A stretch of DNA of 64,000 nt, taken from positions 2,592,001 to 2,656,000 of the forward strand of contig NZ_AP024601.1 in NCBI RefSeq assembly GCF_018326425.1. The letters run 5' to 3'. The position numbers and the translations under genes were made by a program. Under the pieces are notes generated by a model. That model worked only from the letters and a program-made list of their open reading frames with translations, was not told the DNA's origin and searched no databases. Shown here piece after piece: positions 43,850 through 54,087 of the stretch. The DNA comes from Polycladomyces abyssicola (GTDB lineage: Bacteria > Bacillota > Bacilli > Thermoactinomycetales > JIR-001). Each line of letters starts with the position of its first letter. The stretch's first letter is position 1.

Positions 43850-44590
43850 ATGAAAGTGTCGTTGTTCATCACGTGTTTGGCCGATGTGTTTTATCCCGAA
43901 GTCGGACGAGCCACCGTGGAACTGTTGGAACGACTCGGCTGCGAGGTGGATTTCCCTGTCGCACAAACTTGTTGCGGTCAGCCTGCTTTCAACAGCGGAT
44001 TTCATCGGGAGGCGAAAAAAGCCGCCCGCCACATGATCGAGACGTTTGCCCACGCCGATTATGTGGTGGCCCCTTCGGGCTCCTGCACGGCCATGTTGAA
44101 GGAGTATGTTCATCTCTTTTCCGAGGAAGACGAACGGGAGTGGCAGGAAAAAGCCCGCGCATTGGCGGAAAAGGGTTATGAATTGACACAATTTTTGGTA
44201 GAAATCCTGCGAGTGGAGGATGTCGATGCTACACTCCCTGTCAAAGCCACCTACCACCGTTCCTGTCACATGACCCGCCTGCTCGGGGTAAAAGATGCGC
44301 CGATGAAACTGTTGTCCAACGTCAAGGGACTGTCGCTGACCGAGCTTCCCTGCGCACATGACTGCTGCGGGTTCGGCGGCACCTTTTCCGTGAAGATGGC
44401 GCCCATCTCCCAACAGATGGCCGACGAAAAAGTATCGCATATCAAGGAAACGAACGCTGAAGTCCTGATCGGAGCCGATTGCGGTTGTCTGATGCATTTG
44501 GATGGCCGGATTCGCCGTCAGGGAAAACCGATTAGGGTCATGCACATCGCACAGGTGTTGCAGTCCGGTCTGGAGCAGGAGGGGAGATAA
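43850..44590 (+). CDS. lutA: Lactate utilisation protein A (Fe-S, CCG domains)
   Basis: 246 aa from ATG at [20 protein letters not shown], with GAGGAG 10 nt upstream. Two CCG (DUF162-neighbour, heterodisulfide-reductase-like) cysteine-rich domains: CLADVFY...[11 protein letters not shown], and CHMTRLLG...[11 protein letters not shown]. It is a subunit of the LutABC complex that oxidises L-lactate to pyruvate. lutB starts directly at its stop (TAA-ATG), so they are translationally coupled. Confidence 0.95.
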   Translation: MKVSLFITCLADVFYPEVGRATVELLERLGCEVDFPVAQTCCGQPAFNSGFHREAKKAARHMIETFAHADYVVAPSGSCTAMLKEYVHLFSEEDEREWQEKARALAEKGYELTQFLVEILRVEDVDATLPVKATYHRSCHMTRLLGVKDAPMKLLSNVKGLSLTELPCAHDCCGFGGTFSVKMAPISQQMADEKVSHIKETNAEVLIGADCGCLMHLDGRIRRQGKPIRVMHIAQVLQSGLEQEGR

Positions 44591-46021
44591 ATGGGCATGC
44601 AATTTGGAGACGTCGTTTTTTACCGACGAGTGGATAAAGGAATTCGGGATCAATTTATGCGGAACGCGGTCCGTGCCGCACAGGAACGCATGCGGACAAG
44701 CCGCCTGCGTGCAGCTGAGGAATTGGGTGACTGGGAAGAATGGCGGCAACTAGGTGAAGAAATTCGGCGTCACACCCTGGAACATCTGGATTTTTACCTG
44801 AAACAACTGAGCGACCGGGTACATGAACTCGGAGGTCATGTCTTTTTCGCACAAACGGCGGAGGAAGCGACCGCCTACATCCGGGATGTCGTTCAAAAAC
44901 GAGACGCCCACCGTATCGTCAAATCGAAGTCGATGGTGACGGAAGAGATCGGCCTGAACACCGCCCTGGAAGCGATCGGTTGCCGGGTGGTGGAAACGGA
45001 TCTGGGGGAATACATCCTGCAAGTGGACGACAATGATCCCCCCTCCCACATCGTAGGACCCTCCATACACAAGGACCGGGAGCGGATTCGCCAGGTGTTC
45101 GCGGAAAAGCTGGGATATACGGGTTCCGCTGCGCCCGAAGAAATGACCGCATTCGTCCGTCAGCAGCTTCGTCCCGACTTTTTGACGGCGGAAGTGGGGA
45201 TCACCGGCTGCAACTTCGCTGTCGCTGAATCAGGCACCGTCTGTTTGGTCACCAACGAGGGAAACGGCCGACTCGTCACCTCCCTGCCGCCCGTCCACAT
45301 CGCGGTGATGGGGATGGAGCGGATCGTCCCAACCTGGGAGGAGCTGGAGGTGATGGTGGGATTGCTCTGCCGGAGTGCCGTCGGCCAGAAACTGACCAGC
45401 TACATCAACTGCCTGACCGGGCCCAGAGCGGCGGGTGAGGTGGACGGACCGGAAGAGTTTCACCTGGTGATCATCGACAACGGGCGATCCGACATCCTGG
45501 GCACTGAATTCCAAAGCGTGCTCCAATGCATCCGCTGCGGCGCCTGCCTCAACGTTTGTCCCGTCTACCGCCACATCGGTGGTCAAGCCTACGGGTCTAT
45601 CTACTCCGGTCCGATCGGCGCCGTACTTTCACCATTATTGGGCGACGAGGAACTCTACCGGGAACTGCCCTACGCATCCAGTTTGTGTGCTGCATGTACG
45701 GAAGCGTGCCCGGTGAAAATACCTTTGCACGAACTGTTGATCCAACACCGACAAAAAACGGCCGAGAAGGAAAGGCAATCGCCGCTCGGCGAACGTTTGG
45801 CGATGAAGGCATTTGGCATGGTGTTCGAATCGCCCCGCCTGTACCGGTGGGGAACCAAACTGGCACGAACCGCTCTTCGCCCCTGGGAGGAGGATGGCGT
45901 TATCCGTCAAGGACCGGGCCCCCTCCAACCGTGGACATCGATTCGTGACCTGCCCTCCCCCAAACGGGAAACCTTCCGTGAGTGGTTTGAAAATCGGCGC
46001 AAACGAGGTGAGCAGCCATGA
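44591..46021 (+). CDS. lutB: Lactate utilisation iron-sulfur protein B
   Basis: 476 aa. The N-terminal LUD domain (residues 60-300) precedes two ferredoxin-type 4Fe-4S motifs, [12 protein letters not shown] (about 310) and CAACTEACP (about 360), and a C-terminal DUF3390-like tail. It is the electron-carrying subunit of LutABC. The SD GGAGGGGAGAT covers the lutA end. It overlaps lutC by 4 nt (ATGA). Confidence 0.95.
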   Translation: MGMQFGDVVFYRRVDKGIRDQFMRNAVRAAQERMRTSRLRAAEELGDWEEWRQLGEEIRRHTLEHLDFYLKQLSDRVHELGGHVFFAQTAEEATAYIRDVVQKRDAHRIVKSKSMVTEEIGLNTALEAIGCRVVETDLGEYILQVDDNDPPSHIVGPSIHKDRERIRQVFAEKLGYTGSAAPEEMTAFVRQQLRPDFLTAEVGITGCNFAVAESGTVCLVTNEGNGRLVTSLPPVHIAVMGMERIVPTWEELEVMVGLLCRSAVGQKLTSYINCLTGPRAAGEVDGPEEFHLVIIDNGRSDILGTEFQSVLQCIRCGACLNVCPVYRHIGGQAYGSIYSGPIGAVLSPLLGDEELYRELPYASSLCAACTEACPVKIPLHELLIQHRQKTAEKERQSPLGERLAMKAFGMVFESPRLYRWGTKLARTALRPWEEDGVIRQGPGPLQPWTSIRDLPSPKRETFREWFENRRKRGEQP

Positions 46022-46731
46022 TTCACAACCGAGAGGCGTTTCTGGATCGAATCGCCCGGAAACTGGGGCGCCTCCGTATCTCAGAACCGGTTAAGCGGCC
46101 CTCTCATTGGAAACACGGACCACAATGGCGAACCCTCGCCGATGCGACACAGGAAGAACTGTTGTCGGTGTTTGAGCATCAATGTCAGATGATTCATACG
46201 GATGTTCGGCGAGCGGAATCATCATCTCTGCCTGACGTATTGTTGGAAACGATACGTTCTTACGATGGAAAATCAGTGATCTGTTCGGATGACCCGCGTT
46301 TTGCCGAGTTCGGGTTGTCCACCCTGTTTACCACCCAAGACAATCCGTATGGGTTGGATGTCCATATATGGAATCCTGAAAAAGGGAAAATCAATATTGA
46401 ACGCGCGGAACAGGCCGATGTGGGCATCTCGATCAGCGACATCACACTGGCTGAGTCGGGAACAGTCGTCCTGATGAGCGGCGGAGGAAAAGGCCGATCC
46501 GTCAGCCTTCTCCCCCGTTACTTTATCGCCATTGTTCCCCTGAGCACGCTAGTGCCTCGCATGACACAAGCCGCTCGCATGATCCGCGAGCGATCCGAAC
46601 GAGGGGAAGCGATTCCGTCTTGTGTCAACTTTATCTCCGGACCCAGCAACAGCGCCGACATTGAGATGAACCTGGTTGTAGGCGTACACGGACCCGTCAA
46701 AGCAACCTACATCATTGTAAAGGACCGCTGA
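46018..46731 (+). CDS. lutC: Lactate utilisation protein C
   Basis: 237-aa LUD-domain protein. The conserved [19 protein letters not shown] (about residues 139-158), [11 protein letters not shown] and [14 protein letters not shown] blocks are present. It completes LutABC. Coupled to lutB by a 4-nt overlap, and followed by a strong terminator. Confidence 0.94.
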   Translation: MIHNREAFLDRIARKLGRLRISEPVKRPSHWKHGPQWRTLADATQEELLSVFEHQCQMIHTDVRRAESSSLPDVLLETIRSYDGKSVICSDDPRFAEFGLSTLFTTQDNPYGLDVHIWNPEKGKINIERAEQADVGISISDITLAESGTVVLMSGGGKGRSVSLLPRYFIAIVPLSTLVPRMTQAARMIRERSERGEAIPSCVNFISGPSNSADIEMNLVVGVHGPVKATYIIVKDR

Positions 46732-46779
46732 ACGAAACCCATTGAACAGCTTGGATCCTTTGCCTATACTTTTCACATG

Positions 46780-46820
46780 GGAGCCGGTTACCGAAATTTG
46801 CCCACCGGCTCTCGTTTTTT
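46780..46820 (+). terminator. Terminator of lutABC
   Basis: GAGCCGGT (46781-46788) pairs with ACCGGCTC (46804-46811), followed by TCGTTTTTT. Confidence 0.88.
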
Positions 46821-46851
46821 GGAGCGAGTCTGGCGAATCCTGTCCCATTTC

Positions 46852-46879
46852 TTGCCCGCGATTTCATTCCTGCGCTTTC
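46852..46879 (+). repeat. 28-bp dispersed repeat, copy 2
   Basis: Near-identical to 42881-42908. It lies just after the lut terminator, upstream of the aromatic-acid-exporter-family gene. Confidence 0.7.
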
Positions 46880-46988
46880 CGGGTCTTCGCTCAGCCGGGC
46901 TTGGTTAGTCGCTCACTCGGGAAAGCATTTGCTCCTACACGGATTTACCAAACACGCTCTAGTCACTTCGGAAAAGGATGAGCCAACC

Positions 46989-47924
46989 ATGAGAATCGGA
47001 TTCCGAACAGCAAAAACCGTTGTTGCCGTGGTGCTCGCCATTTACATCGCCAATGCCCTGCATTTGAAATTGGCGGAATTCACCGGGATCGTCGCGGCTC
47101 TTCTATTGAAGAATACGCGAAAAGAAACGGTGGTCACCGCCGGAAAAATGGCGATTGCCGTATTGTTGACACTGGCAGTGGATACCCTGCTGTTCAGTTT
47201 GCTGGGGTTTCATGTTTACGTCATCGGCTTGATCCTGCTGCTTCTGATTCCGATATTGGTACGTACCAGGACCGAGCGCGGCTTGTTACTCGGCACCGTC
47301 GTCACCATCCACGTGTATACCGCCGGCCATCTGGATATGGACATTTTATTGAATGAAATTTGGTTGATCCTCACTGGCATGACCGTTTCACTCACCATCA
47401 ACTGGCTCTACATGCCGAGCCGCAAGGAACGACTCCTCAACATCCACCGTCAATTGGAGATGACGGTCGCCGACGTGTTCGATCATTTCGCCCGTGCGTT
47501 GGAGGAGAAGGACTATCTGTGGGACGGTGCAGAAATTCTCACCATCCACAACCTGATTCAACAAGGAAAAAAAGAAGCGCTCCTGCATGAAGACAACTAT
47601 ATCACCTCGGACGACGTCCTCCGGTTTCATCACTTTGAAATAAAAGAAAAGCAGTATGAACGCATCAAACACATGCTTGCTCTCGTCTCCCGTGTGGATC
47701 AGGTGATCGTTCAGGGGAAGATGCTGGCCTCCATTCTCAGAAAAATGTCTGCGGCATTGCGTTCCGGTGAGGATGATTTCCACCGGATCCAGGAGGAGAT
47801 CCGCGCCTTGCGTGAAACCTGCGAAGACATGCCACTTCCCAAAACCCGCAAGGAATTTGAAATCCGTGCCGCTTTATTGCAAATGCTGAACGAGTTGGAA
47901 GGATACATTCTCGATGCCGTTTAA
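46989..47924 (+). CDS. Aromatic acid exporter family protein (FUSC/YqjA-like)
   Basis: 311 aa from ATG at MRIGFRTAKTVVAV, with AAAAGGA upstream. Four to five N-terminal transmembrane segments (residues 8-140), including RTRTERGLLLGTVVTIHVYTAGH, precede a long cytosolic helical domain with an HEDNYITSDDVLRFHHFE-like segment. It resembles the Bacillus YgaE/YqjA group of the ArAE family. Efflux of aromatic acids is suggested by family name only. Confidence 0.83.
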   Translation: MRIGFRTAKTVVAVVLAIYIANALHLKLAEFTGIVAALLLKNTRKETVVTAGKMAIAVLLTLAVDTLLFSLLGFHVYVIGLILLLLIPILVRTRTERGLLLGTVVTIHVYTAGHLDMDILLNEIWLILTGMTVSLTINWLYMPSRKERLLNIHRQLEMTVADVFDHFARALEEKDYLWDGAEILTIHNLIQQGKKEALLHEDNYITSDDVLRFHHFEIKEKQYERIKHMLALVSRVDQVIVQGKMLASILRKMSAALRSGEDDFHRIQEEIRALRETCEDMPLPKTRKEFEIRAALLQMLNELEGYILDAV

Positions 47925-47973
47925 GGTGTCTGATGACCAAGTTGAAAACATTTCCCATGGATCAGACGCCTCA
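47925..47973 (+). terminator. Hairpin after the ArAE-family gene
   Basis: GGTGTCTGAT (47926-47935) pairs with ATCAGACGCC with one G-U pair, across a long loop. A weak U-tract. It contains a copy similar to the half-site of the lutR-lutA palindrome (TCTGATGACC), probably by chance. Confidence 0.45.
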
Positions 47974-48056
47974 ACCCGGATGCCAAAAACCCATTTCCAA
48001 CTCTTTGTTTACCCATTAAAATGGAGGGAAACGGCTTTCGGGAAAGGATGAGTCCG

Positions 48057-48977
48057 ATGCGGTCTGCAACAATGGCGGTTCCTCCCTCCTTTCACCGCCT
48101 CAAAGGATTCGCCATGGTGTTGGCCGGAGCCACTTGTTGGGGATTGTCGGGGACAGCGGCACAATGGCTGTTCCAGCACCAGGGATTTCAACCCGGTTGG
48201 CTTGTTTCCCTTCGGTTGTCCCTCTCTGGCTTTTTGCTGCTTTTGTATTTCGCTTTCGTGCAAAAACAAAAGGTGTGGCAGATCTGGAAACAAAAATCGG
48301 AACGCCGCCAACTGCTGATCTTTTCGGTTTTGGGGATGGCAGGTGTGCAATATACCTATTTTGAGGCAATCCAAGCAGGTAACGCCGCCACTGCCACCCT
48401 TTTGCAGTACTTAGGCCCCATTTTCGTCACCGTCTACGTGGCGCTCCGCAACCAGCAACTTCCCGGGCGCAAGGAAATCTCCGCTGTGGTGCTCGCATTG
48501 GTGGGAACCGGATTGCTGGTGACCAATGGGCGGTTGGACGGGTTGACCATCTCTCTTTCCGCCGTTGTCTGGGGTTTGGGATCCGCCGTCACCGCCGCTT
48601 TTTACACGTTGTATCCGGCCCGTTTGTTGACCAGGTGGGGGGCCGGTGTCATCGTGGGCTGGGCGATGCTGATCGGCGGTGTGGGAATGAACTTGGTCCA
48701 CCCGCTTTGGCGGACATCGGGACAGGTGTGGACAGGTAACGCTTGGTTGCTTGTCGGATTTGTGGTCATTTTCGGCACGTTGCTCGCATTCTATTGGTAT
48801 CTGGACAGTCTACGTTATCTCACACCGACGGAAACCTCCCTTTTAGCTTGTGCCGAACCGCTGGCCGCCGCGATTGTCACAGTGGTGTGGCTGCATGTAC
48901 CGATGGGCTTATGGCAGACCATCGGCGGGATCTGCATCGTCGCCACCGTTGTCGCATTGTCCAAAGAAAACAAATAA
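48057..48977 (+). CDS. EamA/DMT-family transporter
   Basis: 306 aa from ATG at MRSATMAVPPSF, 9 nt after GGAAAGG. Ten transmembrane helices in two EamA repeats (GATCWGLSGTAAQWLF in the first, AVVWGLGSAVTAAFYTLYPARL in the second). The family exports or takes up amino acids, nucleosides or other metabolites; the substrate is not inferable. Monocistronic, with a terminator downstream. Confidence 0.9.
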   Translation: MRSATMAVPPSFHRLKGFAMVLAGATCWGLSGTAAQWLFQHQGFQPGWLVSLRLSLSGFLLLLYFAFVQKQKVWQIWKQKSERRQLLIFSVLGMAGVQYTYFEAIQAGNAATATLLQYLGPIFVTVYVALRNQQLPGRKEISAVVLALVGTGLLVTNGRLDGLTISLSAVVWGLGSAVTAAFYTLYPARLLTRWGAGVIVGWAMLIGGVGMNLVHPLWRTSGQVWTGNAWLLVGFVVIFGTLLAFYWYLDSLRYLTPTETSLLACAEPLAAAIVTVVWLHVPMGLWQTIGGICIVATVVALSKENK

Positions 48978-49028
48978 CCGGTCACTTGACGTACCCCCCT
49001 AAAAGATTGACGCACTTAAATCCCAATA

Positions 49029-49060
49029 CAAAACCCAGCGGTTTTTCCGCTGGGTTTGTC
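49029..49060. terminator. Terminator between EamA gene and pit
   Basis: AAACCCAGCGG (49031-49041) pairs with CCGCTGGGTTT (49047-49057) around five T. It serves the plus-strand gene and possibly pit on the other strand. Confidence 0.75.
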
Positions 49061-49103
49061 AATAGACTCATCCGGTCGCTTGACCGGTTTTTTGTATCAC
49101 GGA

Positions 49104-50099
49104 TTACGGTTCCAGCACTCGCAGAATTTCATACAGGATAAAGCCCATCACGGCCGTACCTGGCAGGGTCAATACCCATGCGTAGAGGATCTTGCCGGCG
49201 ATGCCCCAACGCACACTGCGGATGCGTTCGGCTGCACCCACACCGATGATGGAACCGGTGATCGTATGCGTGGAGCTGACCGGAACACCGATTTTGGCCA
49301 CCGTGGTCAAAATCAGTGCAGCAGCGGTTTCTGCAGAAAAACCGTGAGGGGTTTCCAATCGGCTCAGACGAGCGCCCATCGTCTGGATGACGCGCCATCC
49401 ACCGGCCGCCGTCCCGATCGCCATCGCCAAACCGGCGGCTACCATCACCCAGGTCGGCACCTCCATTTTGGATAGATGTCCGCTAGTGAACAAGGCGAGG
49501 GTGATGATGCCCATCGCCTTTTGCGCATCCGACGTACCGTGACTGAACGACATGAACGAGGCCGATACAATTTGCAGCGGGCGGAACCATTTTTTCACTT
49601 TGGAAGGCGACGTTTCCGCAAACACCCCGCGGATCAGTTTCATGATGGCATATCCCAGCACGCCTCCCAGCAACGGGGAAACCAGAAGGGCGATCAAGAT
49701 GGTGATGATCCCTTTGACCCGCAGTACATCCCATCCGCTGTATGCGATGGCCGCTCCGACCAATGCCCCGATCAGAGCATGGGATGCGCTGATCGGCAAA
49801 CCCATCAGTGTCATCGCCGTATTCCACAAAATGGCCGCCAGCAAAGTGGCGACGATCACCAATAATGTAATGCCATTGGGATCAACGATGTCATTCCCGA
49901 TCGCTTTGGCCACAGCAGTAGAGAAAAACGCCCCGGCCAGGTTCAACACGGCGGACAACATCAGGGCTTGGAGCGGCGAGAGCGTCCGTGTGCCGACGAC
50001 GGTTGCGATCGCATTCGCCGAATCATTCCACCCGTTGGTAAAATCAAAGATGAGTGCTAGAATGACGACGAGTACGACTAACCACATCGGATCAGGCAT
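49104..50099 (-). CDS. pit: Inorganic phosphate transporter (PiT family)
   Basis: 331-aa low-affinity phosphate:cation symporter. Both PiT signature halves are visible: FDFTNGWNDSANAIATVVGTR near residue 19 and FMSFSHGTSDAQKAMGIITLAL near 190. About 9-10 helices. It overlaps the upstream DUF47 gene by 8 nt, the same pairing as ykaA-pit in Bacillus subtilis. Confidence 0.94.
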   Translation of the reverse strand: MPDPMWLVVLVVILALIFDFTNGWNDSANAIATVVGTRTLSPLQALMLSAVLNLAGAFFSTAVAKAIGNDIVDPNGITLLVIVATLLAAILWNTAMTLMGLPISASHALIGALVGAAIAYSGWDVLRVKGIITILIALLVSPLLGGVLGYAIMKLIRGVFAETSPSKVKKWFRPLQIVSASFMSFSHGTSDAQKAMGIITLALFTSGHLSKMEVPTWVMVAAGLAMAIGTAAGGWRVIQTMGARLSRLETPHGFSAETAAALILTTVAKIGVPVSSTHTITGSIIGVGAAERIRSVRWGIAGKILYAWVLTLPGTAVMGFILYEILRVLEP

Positions 50100-50718
50100 A
50101 CTTCATAACCACACTTTCCATCACGTCCGCCAAGTCTTCCGTCGTGTCCGTCACGCCTTCCAGCTTCTCGTAAATCTCTTTCATCTTGATCAGTTCAATC
50201 GGGTCAGTCGGGTTTTCAAACAACGAACCCACACTTTCCCGCATCAGCCGGTCCCCTTCATTTTCCAACAAGTTGATCTCGACGGAGAGTTTACGAATCG
50301 TGGAGAAATCCCGTTTTTCCAGTGCGATGAAGGCTTCATGCAAGTACTTGGCCGAACGTTCCAAGATGTCAGCGAACTGTATCAAATACGGCGTGGTTTG
50401 ATGCACACGGAAATAGACGAAACGAGATGCACACGCTTCGACACCGTCCAGCACGTCATCCAACTTGACCGCCAACTGCAGGATATCTTCCCGATCCAAC
50501 GGTGTCACAAAGGTTTGATTCAATTCCCGGATGATCAGATGTGTATAATCGTCGCCTTTGTCTTCCAGCTCTTTGAGCCGTTCGGCGAACTGCTCTTTCT
50601 CTTCCAGGGTTTCAACATTTTCGCGAAAGAGTTGCATGGCTTCGACCAGGTTTGCAGCTGCGTCGATTAAGGTTTGGTAGAAAACCCGGTCCTTCGCTCG
50701 GTTGAACAGCAAAGCCAA
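50092..50718 (-). CDS. ykaA: DUF47/PhoU-like Pit accessory protein
   Basis: 208-aa all-helical PhoU-like protein (TIGR00153 type). It shows LEDKGDDYTHLIIRELNQTFVTPLDREDILQLAVKLDDVLD, a canonical metal-binding E/D-rich repeat. It likely gates or stabilises the Pit transporter encoded by the overlapping next gene. The AGGAGG sits 2 nt from a TTG; the TTG two codons later (50712) has a better 8-nt distance and may be the true start. Confidence 0.9.
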   Translation of the reverse strand: MALLFNRAKDRVFYQTLIDAAANLVEAMQLFRENVETLEEKEQFAERLKELEDKGDDYTHLIIRELNQTFVTPLDREDILQLAVKLDDVLDGVEACASRFVYFRVHQTTPYLIQFADILERSAKYLHEAFIALEKRDFSTIRKLSVEINLLENEGDRLMRESVGSLFENPTDPIELIKMKEIYEKLEGVTDTTEDLADVMESVVMKYA

Positions 50719-50842
50719 TTCCTCCTGTCCATGATTTCTTCACCATTCCTTATCATACTCTTAATCTTTAGGGTTGAAAATGGGATTTACCAAAATGTAA
50801 AGGAATGGTTCAAGATAGGAAATCGATTGATTGACGGACTGA

Positions 50843-52273
50843 TCAACCCGCCGGAGACAACTGGCCGACAGCGATCAAATAGACTGCAACGCCGGCTGCG
50901 ATGATGATCCCGGCAGCAAGCGGCCATTCCCAACCGTGAAATGCTTTTTTGCCATTTTCCCTGCGGGCGGAAATATAGAAGAAAATGCCCAACGCATACA
51001 AAATCGCCGTCATCAGAAGAAAATCCAACCCCGCAGCATAAACGAGCCAAACCGCGTAGAGTACAGCTGCAATCCCAAGCAGCAAATCTTTGCCTCGGGA
51101 TTCGCCCTCGGCGTACCCCTCACCGGTCCATACCAGTTTGATCTGATACATCGCCGAAAACAGGTAAGGCAGCAGAATGGCCACACTGGCCAATGAATAC
51201 GCTACCTGATAGGTTGACTCAGAGAAGAGGACAATGATGATAAACAGTTGAATCAACCCGTTGGTCAACCACAACGACCCACTCGGGCTGCCGTTGTGAT
51301 TTTCTTGGCCCAACCACCGGGGAAAGATCCCATCTCTTGCTGCTACATACGGCAGTTCCGCAGCCAGAAGCGTCCAGCCCAGCATCGCCCCCAGCAGAGA
51401 GATGACCAACCCCAAGTTGATGATCACAGCCCCCCAGGGTCCGACAACGTGTTCCAAAACATACGCCAGCGATGGCTCATGCAGTTTCGCCAGTGCTTCA
51501 CGGCTGAGTGCTCCCATGGAGAGGACAGAGATCAAAACGTAGATCACCATCGTGCCCAGCAGTCCGATGACGGTGGCGCGACCAACATCTTTTCGATGTT
51601 TGGCCCGTCCGGACATCACGACGGCACCTTCTACCCCGACAAACACCCACAGCGTCACCAACATGGTGTCTTTCACTTGTTGTTTAACCACCGACCAGTT
51701 GAATCCCTGGGCCGTTCCCCAAAAGTCACGGACAAAAACGTCCCAGTGAAAAGCAAACACCATCAGAATCAAAAACAGGAAAATGGGCACCAGTTTTCCA
51801 ATGGTCGTGATGAGGTTCACAAACGCCGCTTCCCTCACTCCGCGTAAAATCAGGAAGTGGAGCATCCACAGCAAAACGGATGCAAAAACGATGGAGGGAA
51901 GGTTGTTCCCTTTTCCGAACATGGGAAAGAAATAGCTGAGCGAACTGAACAGCAAGGTAGCATAAGCCACATTGCCCAACAGCGCCGACACCCAGTATCC
52001 CCATGCACTGTTGAATCCCACAAATTCACCAAATCCTGCTCGGGCAAAACTGTAGATCCCTCCGTCCAGATCGGGACGGCGCATGGCCACATTCTGCAAC
52101 ACCAATGCCAACGCAATCATCCCGGCCCCGGTGATCAGCCATCCGAGAAGCACAGGGCCACTGTTGGCTGCGACGGCCATGTCACTCGGCAGATTGTACG
52201 CACCGCCCCCCACCATCGTACCGACCACAATTGCAATCAATGAAAACAAGCTCAGTTCTTTTCTATTTACCAT
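50843..52273 (-). CDS. APC-family basic amino acid antiporter
   Basis: 476 aa, 12 transmembrane helices. The first helix GTMVGGGAYNLPSDMA has the GG-G substrate motif of APC transporters. The sequence resembles arginine/ornithine antiporters (ArcD/YvsH type). No arginine deiminase genes are nearby. The only in-frame start is an ATG without an SD, preceded by a stop codon 7 codons upstream. A GGTGGGGG occurs about 45 nt away. Translation initiation may be weak or leaderless. Confidence 0.88.
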   Translation of the reverse strand: MVNRKELSLFSLIAIVVGTMVGGGAYNLPSDMAVAANSGPVLLGWLITGAGMIALALVLQNVAMRRPDLDGGIYSFARAGFGEFVGFNSAWGYWVSALLGNVAYATLLFSSLSYFFPMFGKGNNLPSIVFASVLLWMLHFLILRGVREAAFVNLITTIGKLVPIFLFLILMVFAFHWDVFVRDFWGTAQGFNWSVVKQQVKDTMLVTLWVFVGVEGAVVMSGRAKHRKDVGRATVIGLLGTMVIYVLISVLSMGALSREALAKLHEPSLAYVLEHVVGPWGAVIINLGLVISLLGAMLGWTLLAAELPYVAARDGIFPRWLGQENHNGSPSGSLWLTNGLIQLFIIIVLFSESTYQVAYSLASVAILLPYLFSAMYQIKLVWTGEGYAEGESRGKDLLLGIAAVLYAVWLVYAAGLDFLLMTAILYALGIFFYISARRENGKKAFHGWEWPLAAGIIIAAGVAVYLIAVGQLSPAG

Positions 52274-52411
52274 ATGAATAAAAAGACAAGTCCGTTACAG
52301 TGGGCTTTGACTCGTCTTTCCCCCACCTTTCTATTTAAATTCGCCCTTCTTTATTTTAGTAAAGGATGAGCGAATGTAAAAAGGTTTATTTTACCATATA
52401 AGAACGGGGAA

Positions 52412-52443
52412 CAGGCTCCGCTGGAAAATGACAGCGGAGCCTG
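52412..52443. terminator. Hairpin after the MFS gene
   Basis: CAGGCTCCGCTG (52412-52423) pairs perfectly with CAGCGGAGCCTG (52432-52443). The U-tract is short on both strands. Confidence 0.75.
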
Positions 52444-52454
52444 GGATGGAGACA

Positions 52455-53624
52455 TCAGGATGCAACCGGTGTCTGCGTGCTTTTGGCCGACATCAGCAGT
52501 CCTGCACATACCAACATGCAGCACAACGCGATCGCATACGGTGCCGTCGGAAAGTACGTGGAGGCGAATCCGGCCGCCACGGGCGCCACCGCGGCACCCA
52601 GCCAACGAATGAAATTGTAGGCACCAGAAGCGATGCTCCGTTGGGCTTGGGACGTCTCAATTGCCAGTGTTGAATAAGCGGTGTTGTTCAACCCTGACAC
52701 GAAACCAGACAACACGATCACCGCGATCGTGATCACCTTGTTGGGCGACAGCAGCACCAACAAAAGTACGACCGCCATCAGGACCGCTCCCAACCGGACG
52801 ACCCACATCGGCGAATGGCGATGCAACAGTCCGTGCGCCCATTTGGTGGAACCGATTCCCAAGCCGACACCCCATCCGAAAAAAATCAGCCCCAAGGAGA
52901 TGGCATCCAGCTTCAACAACAAAGGTGAATAGGCCAAAACGGTGAAAAAGGCGTAGTAGTACAGCATTGCCGCCACTCCCACCAACAAAAAGGGCCGATA
53001 GGTGAGGGCTGAGACGAAGTCGCCGAAACCGGCGCGTCGGATTTTCTGACCGGCCGGCTCCTGAACCAAGAGAAGCGTCAGTACAAACGCCAACAGCATC
53101 AGGACACTGGTGGCCATAAACGGGTACCGCCAACCGAACTGCCCGAGCAGCCCGCCCAACAGCGGACCGAATGACATGCCCATTCCCAAAGCGGCCTCAT
53201 AATAGCCCATGGCTTGATCCAAGTTGGCAGCCATCCCGATGAGAATGGACATGGATGTGGCAAAAAACATCGCATTGCCCATTCCCCAACCGGCACGAAA
53301 TGCCATCAATTGTCCGATGGTGGATGACATTGCACAAGCAGACGCAAAGACCGCCACCAGGAAGAGTCCAGACACCAGAATGCGTTTGCTCCCCCAACGA
53401 GCAGCCAAGATCCCGCTGGGGATCATGATAACCGACATCATCAAAATATAGCTGGTAAACAGCATTTCCACCTGCCAGTGTGTCGCGCCGATCTGTTTGG
53501 AGATGATCGGCAAAATCGGGTCAACCACGCCGATTCCCATGAAACCGAACAATGCCGCCAAACAGGTTGTCAAAATCCCGCGCCGCGCCCGTCGCTCATG
53601 TTCATCATGTATCGTCGAACCCAC
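52455..53624 (-). CDS. MFS drug-efflux-type transporter
   Basis: 389 aa from a GTG with AAAGGG 8 nt upstream. The frame could begin up to 11 codons earlier, inside merR. Twelve helices; the first shows GFMGIGVVDPILPIISKQIG, and the conserved loop 2-3 motif reads GILAARWGSKRILV. It is of the 12-TM DHA1/Bcr-like group. It overlaps a MerR-type regulator by 20 bp, so expression is probably induced by the pump's substrate through that regulator. The substrate is unknown. Confidence 0.9.
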   Translation of the reverse strand: MGSTIHDEHERRARRGILTTCLAALFGFMGIGVVDPILPIISKQIGATHWQVEMLFTSYILMMSVIMIPSGILAARWGSKRILVSGLFLVAVFASACAMSSTIGQLMAFRAGWGMGNAMFFATSMSILIGMAANLDQAMGYYEAALGMGMSFGPLLGGLLGQFGWRYPFMATSVLMLLAFVLTLLLVQEPAGQKIRRAGFGDFVSALTYRPFLLVGVAAMLYYYAFFTVLAYSPLLLKLDAISLGLIFFGWGVGLGIGSTKWAHGLLHRHSPMWVVRLGAVLMAVVLLLVLLSPNKVITIAVIVLSGFVSGLNNTAYSTLAIETSQAQRSIASGAYNFIRWLGAAVAPVAAGFASTYFPTAPYAIALCCMLVCAGLLMSAKSTQTPVAS

Positions 53625-54060
53625 GCTTTTCACCCTTTCCCTCCATTGTCTCTTCAATCTGCTGGAGCTGGGTCAGCATGTTTCGCACCTCTTGCTGAAA
53701 CGCCACCATCTTCTTCATTTTCGCTTCCACCATCTGCAACTGCTGTTCCAAAGCTTCCCGCATCTCTCTGATATCCTGCCGTTTCACCGCCGGATCCGTG
53801 GCTTGGCTATATTCCCGACGGTATGCCTCAATGCGTTTGCCCAGCTCCAAAAACTGCTGGATTTCTTGCAACGAAAATCCCAGTACCTCCTTGATGTCCA
53901 CCACGCGTTTCAACTCTTGGACATCTTGGTCCGTATACAGGCGGTATCCACTGTCACTGCGCTGGCTGGGCTGAAACAGCCCGATCTCCTCATAATAACG
54001 GATCGCCCGCTTTGTCAACCCCGTTTTCCTTGCTACTTCTTCAATTTTGAGCCAAGCCAT
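53605..54060 (-). CDS. MerR-family transcriptional regulator
   Basis: 151 aa. The winged HTH is LKIEEVARKTGLTKRAIRYYEEIGLFQP-SQR-SGYRLY (residues 4-40). A coiled-coil dimer helix (residues 80-140) is followed by a short tail. There are no metal-binding cysteines, so an organic-drug-type sensor (BltR/BmrR-like without the large ligand domain) is likely. It overlaps the efflux pump. Its own promoter has the classical MerR geometry. Confidence 0.9.
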   Translation of the reverse strand: MAWLKIEEVARKTGLTKRAIRYYEEIGLFQPSQRSDSGYRLYTDQDVQELKRVVDIKEVLGFSLQEIQQFLELGKRIEAYRREYSQATDPAVKRQDIREMREALEQQLQMVEAKMKKMVAFQQEVRNMLTQLQQIEETMEGKGEKRGFDDT

Positions 54061-54087
54061 GGCAGGTCACCTCTTCAATTGATATTC

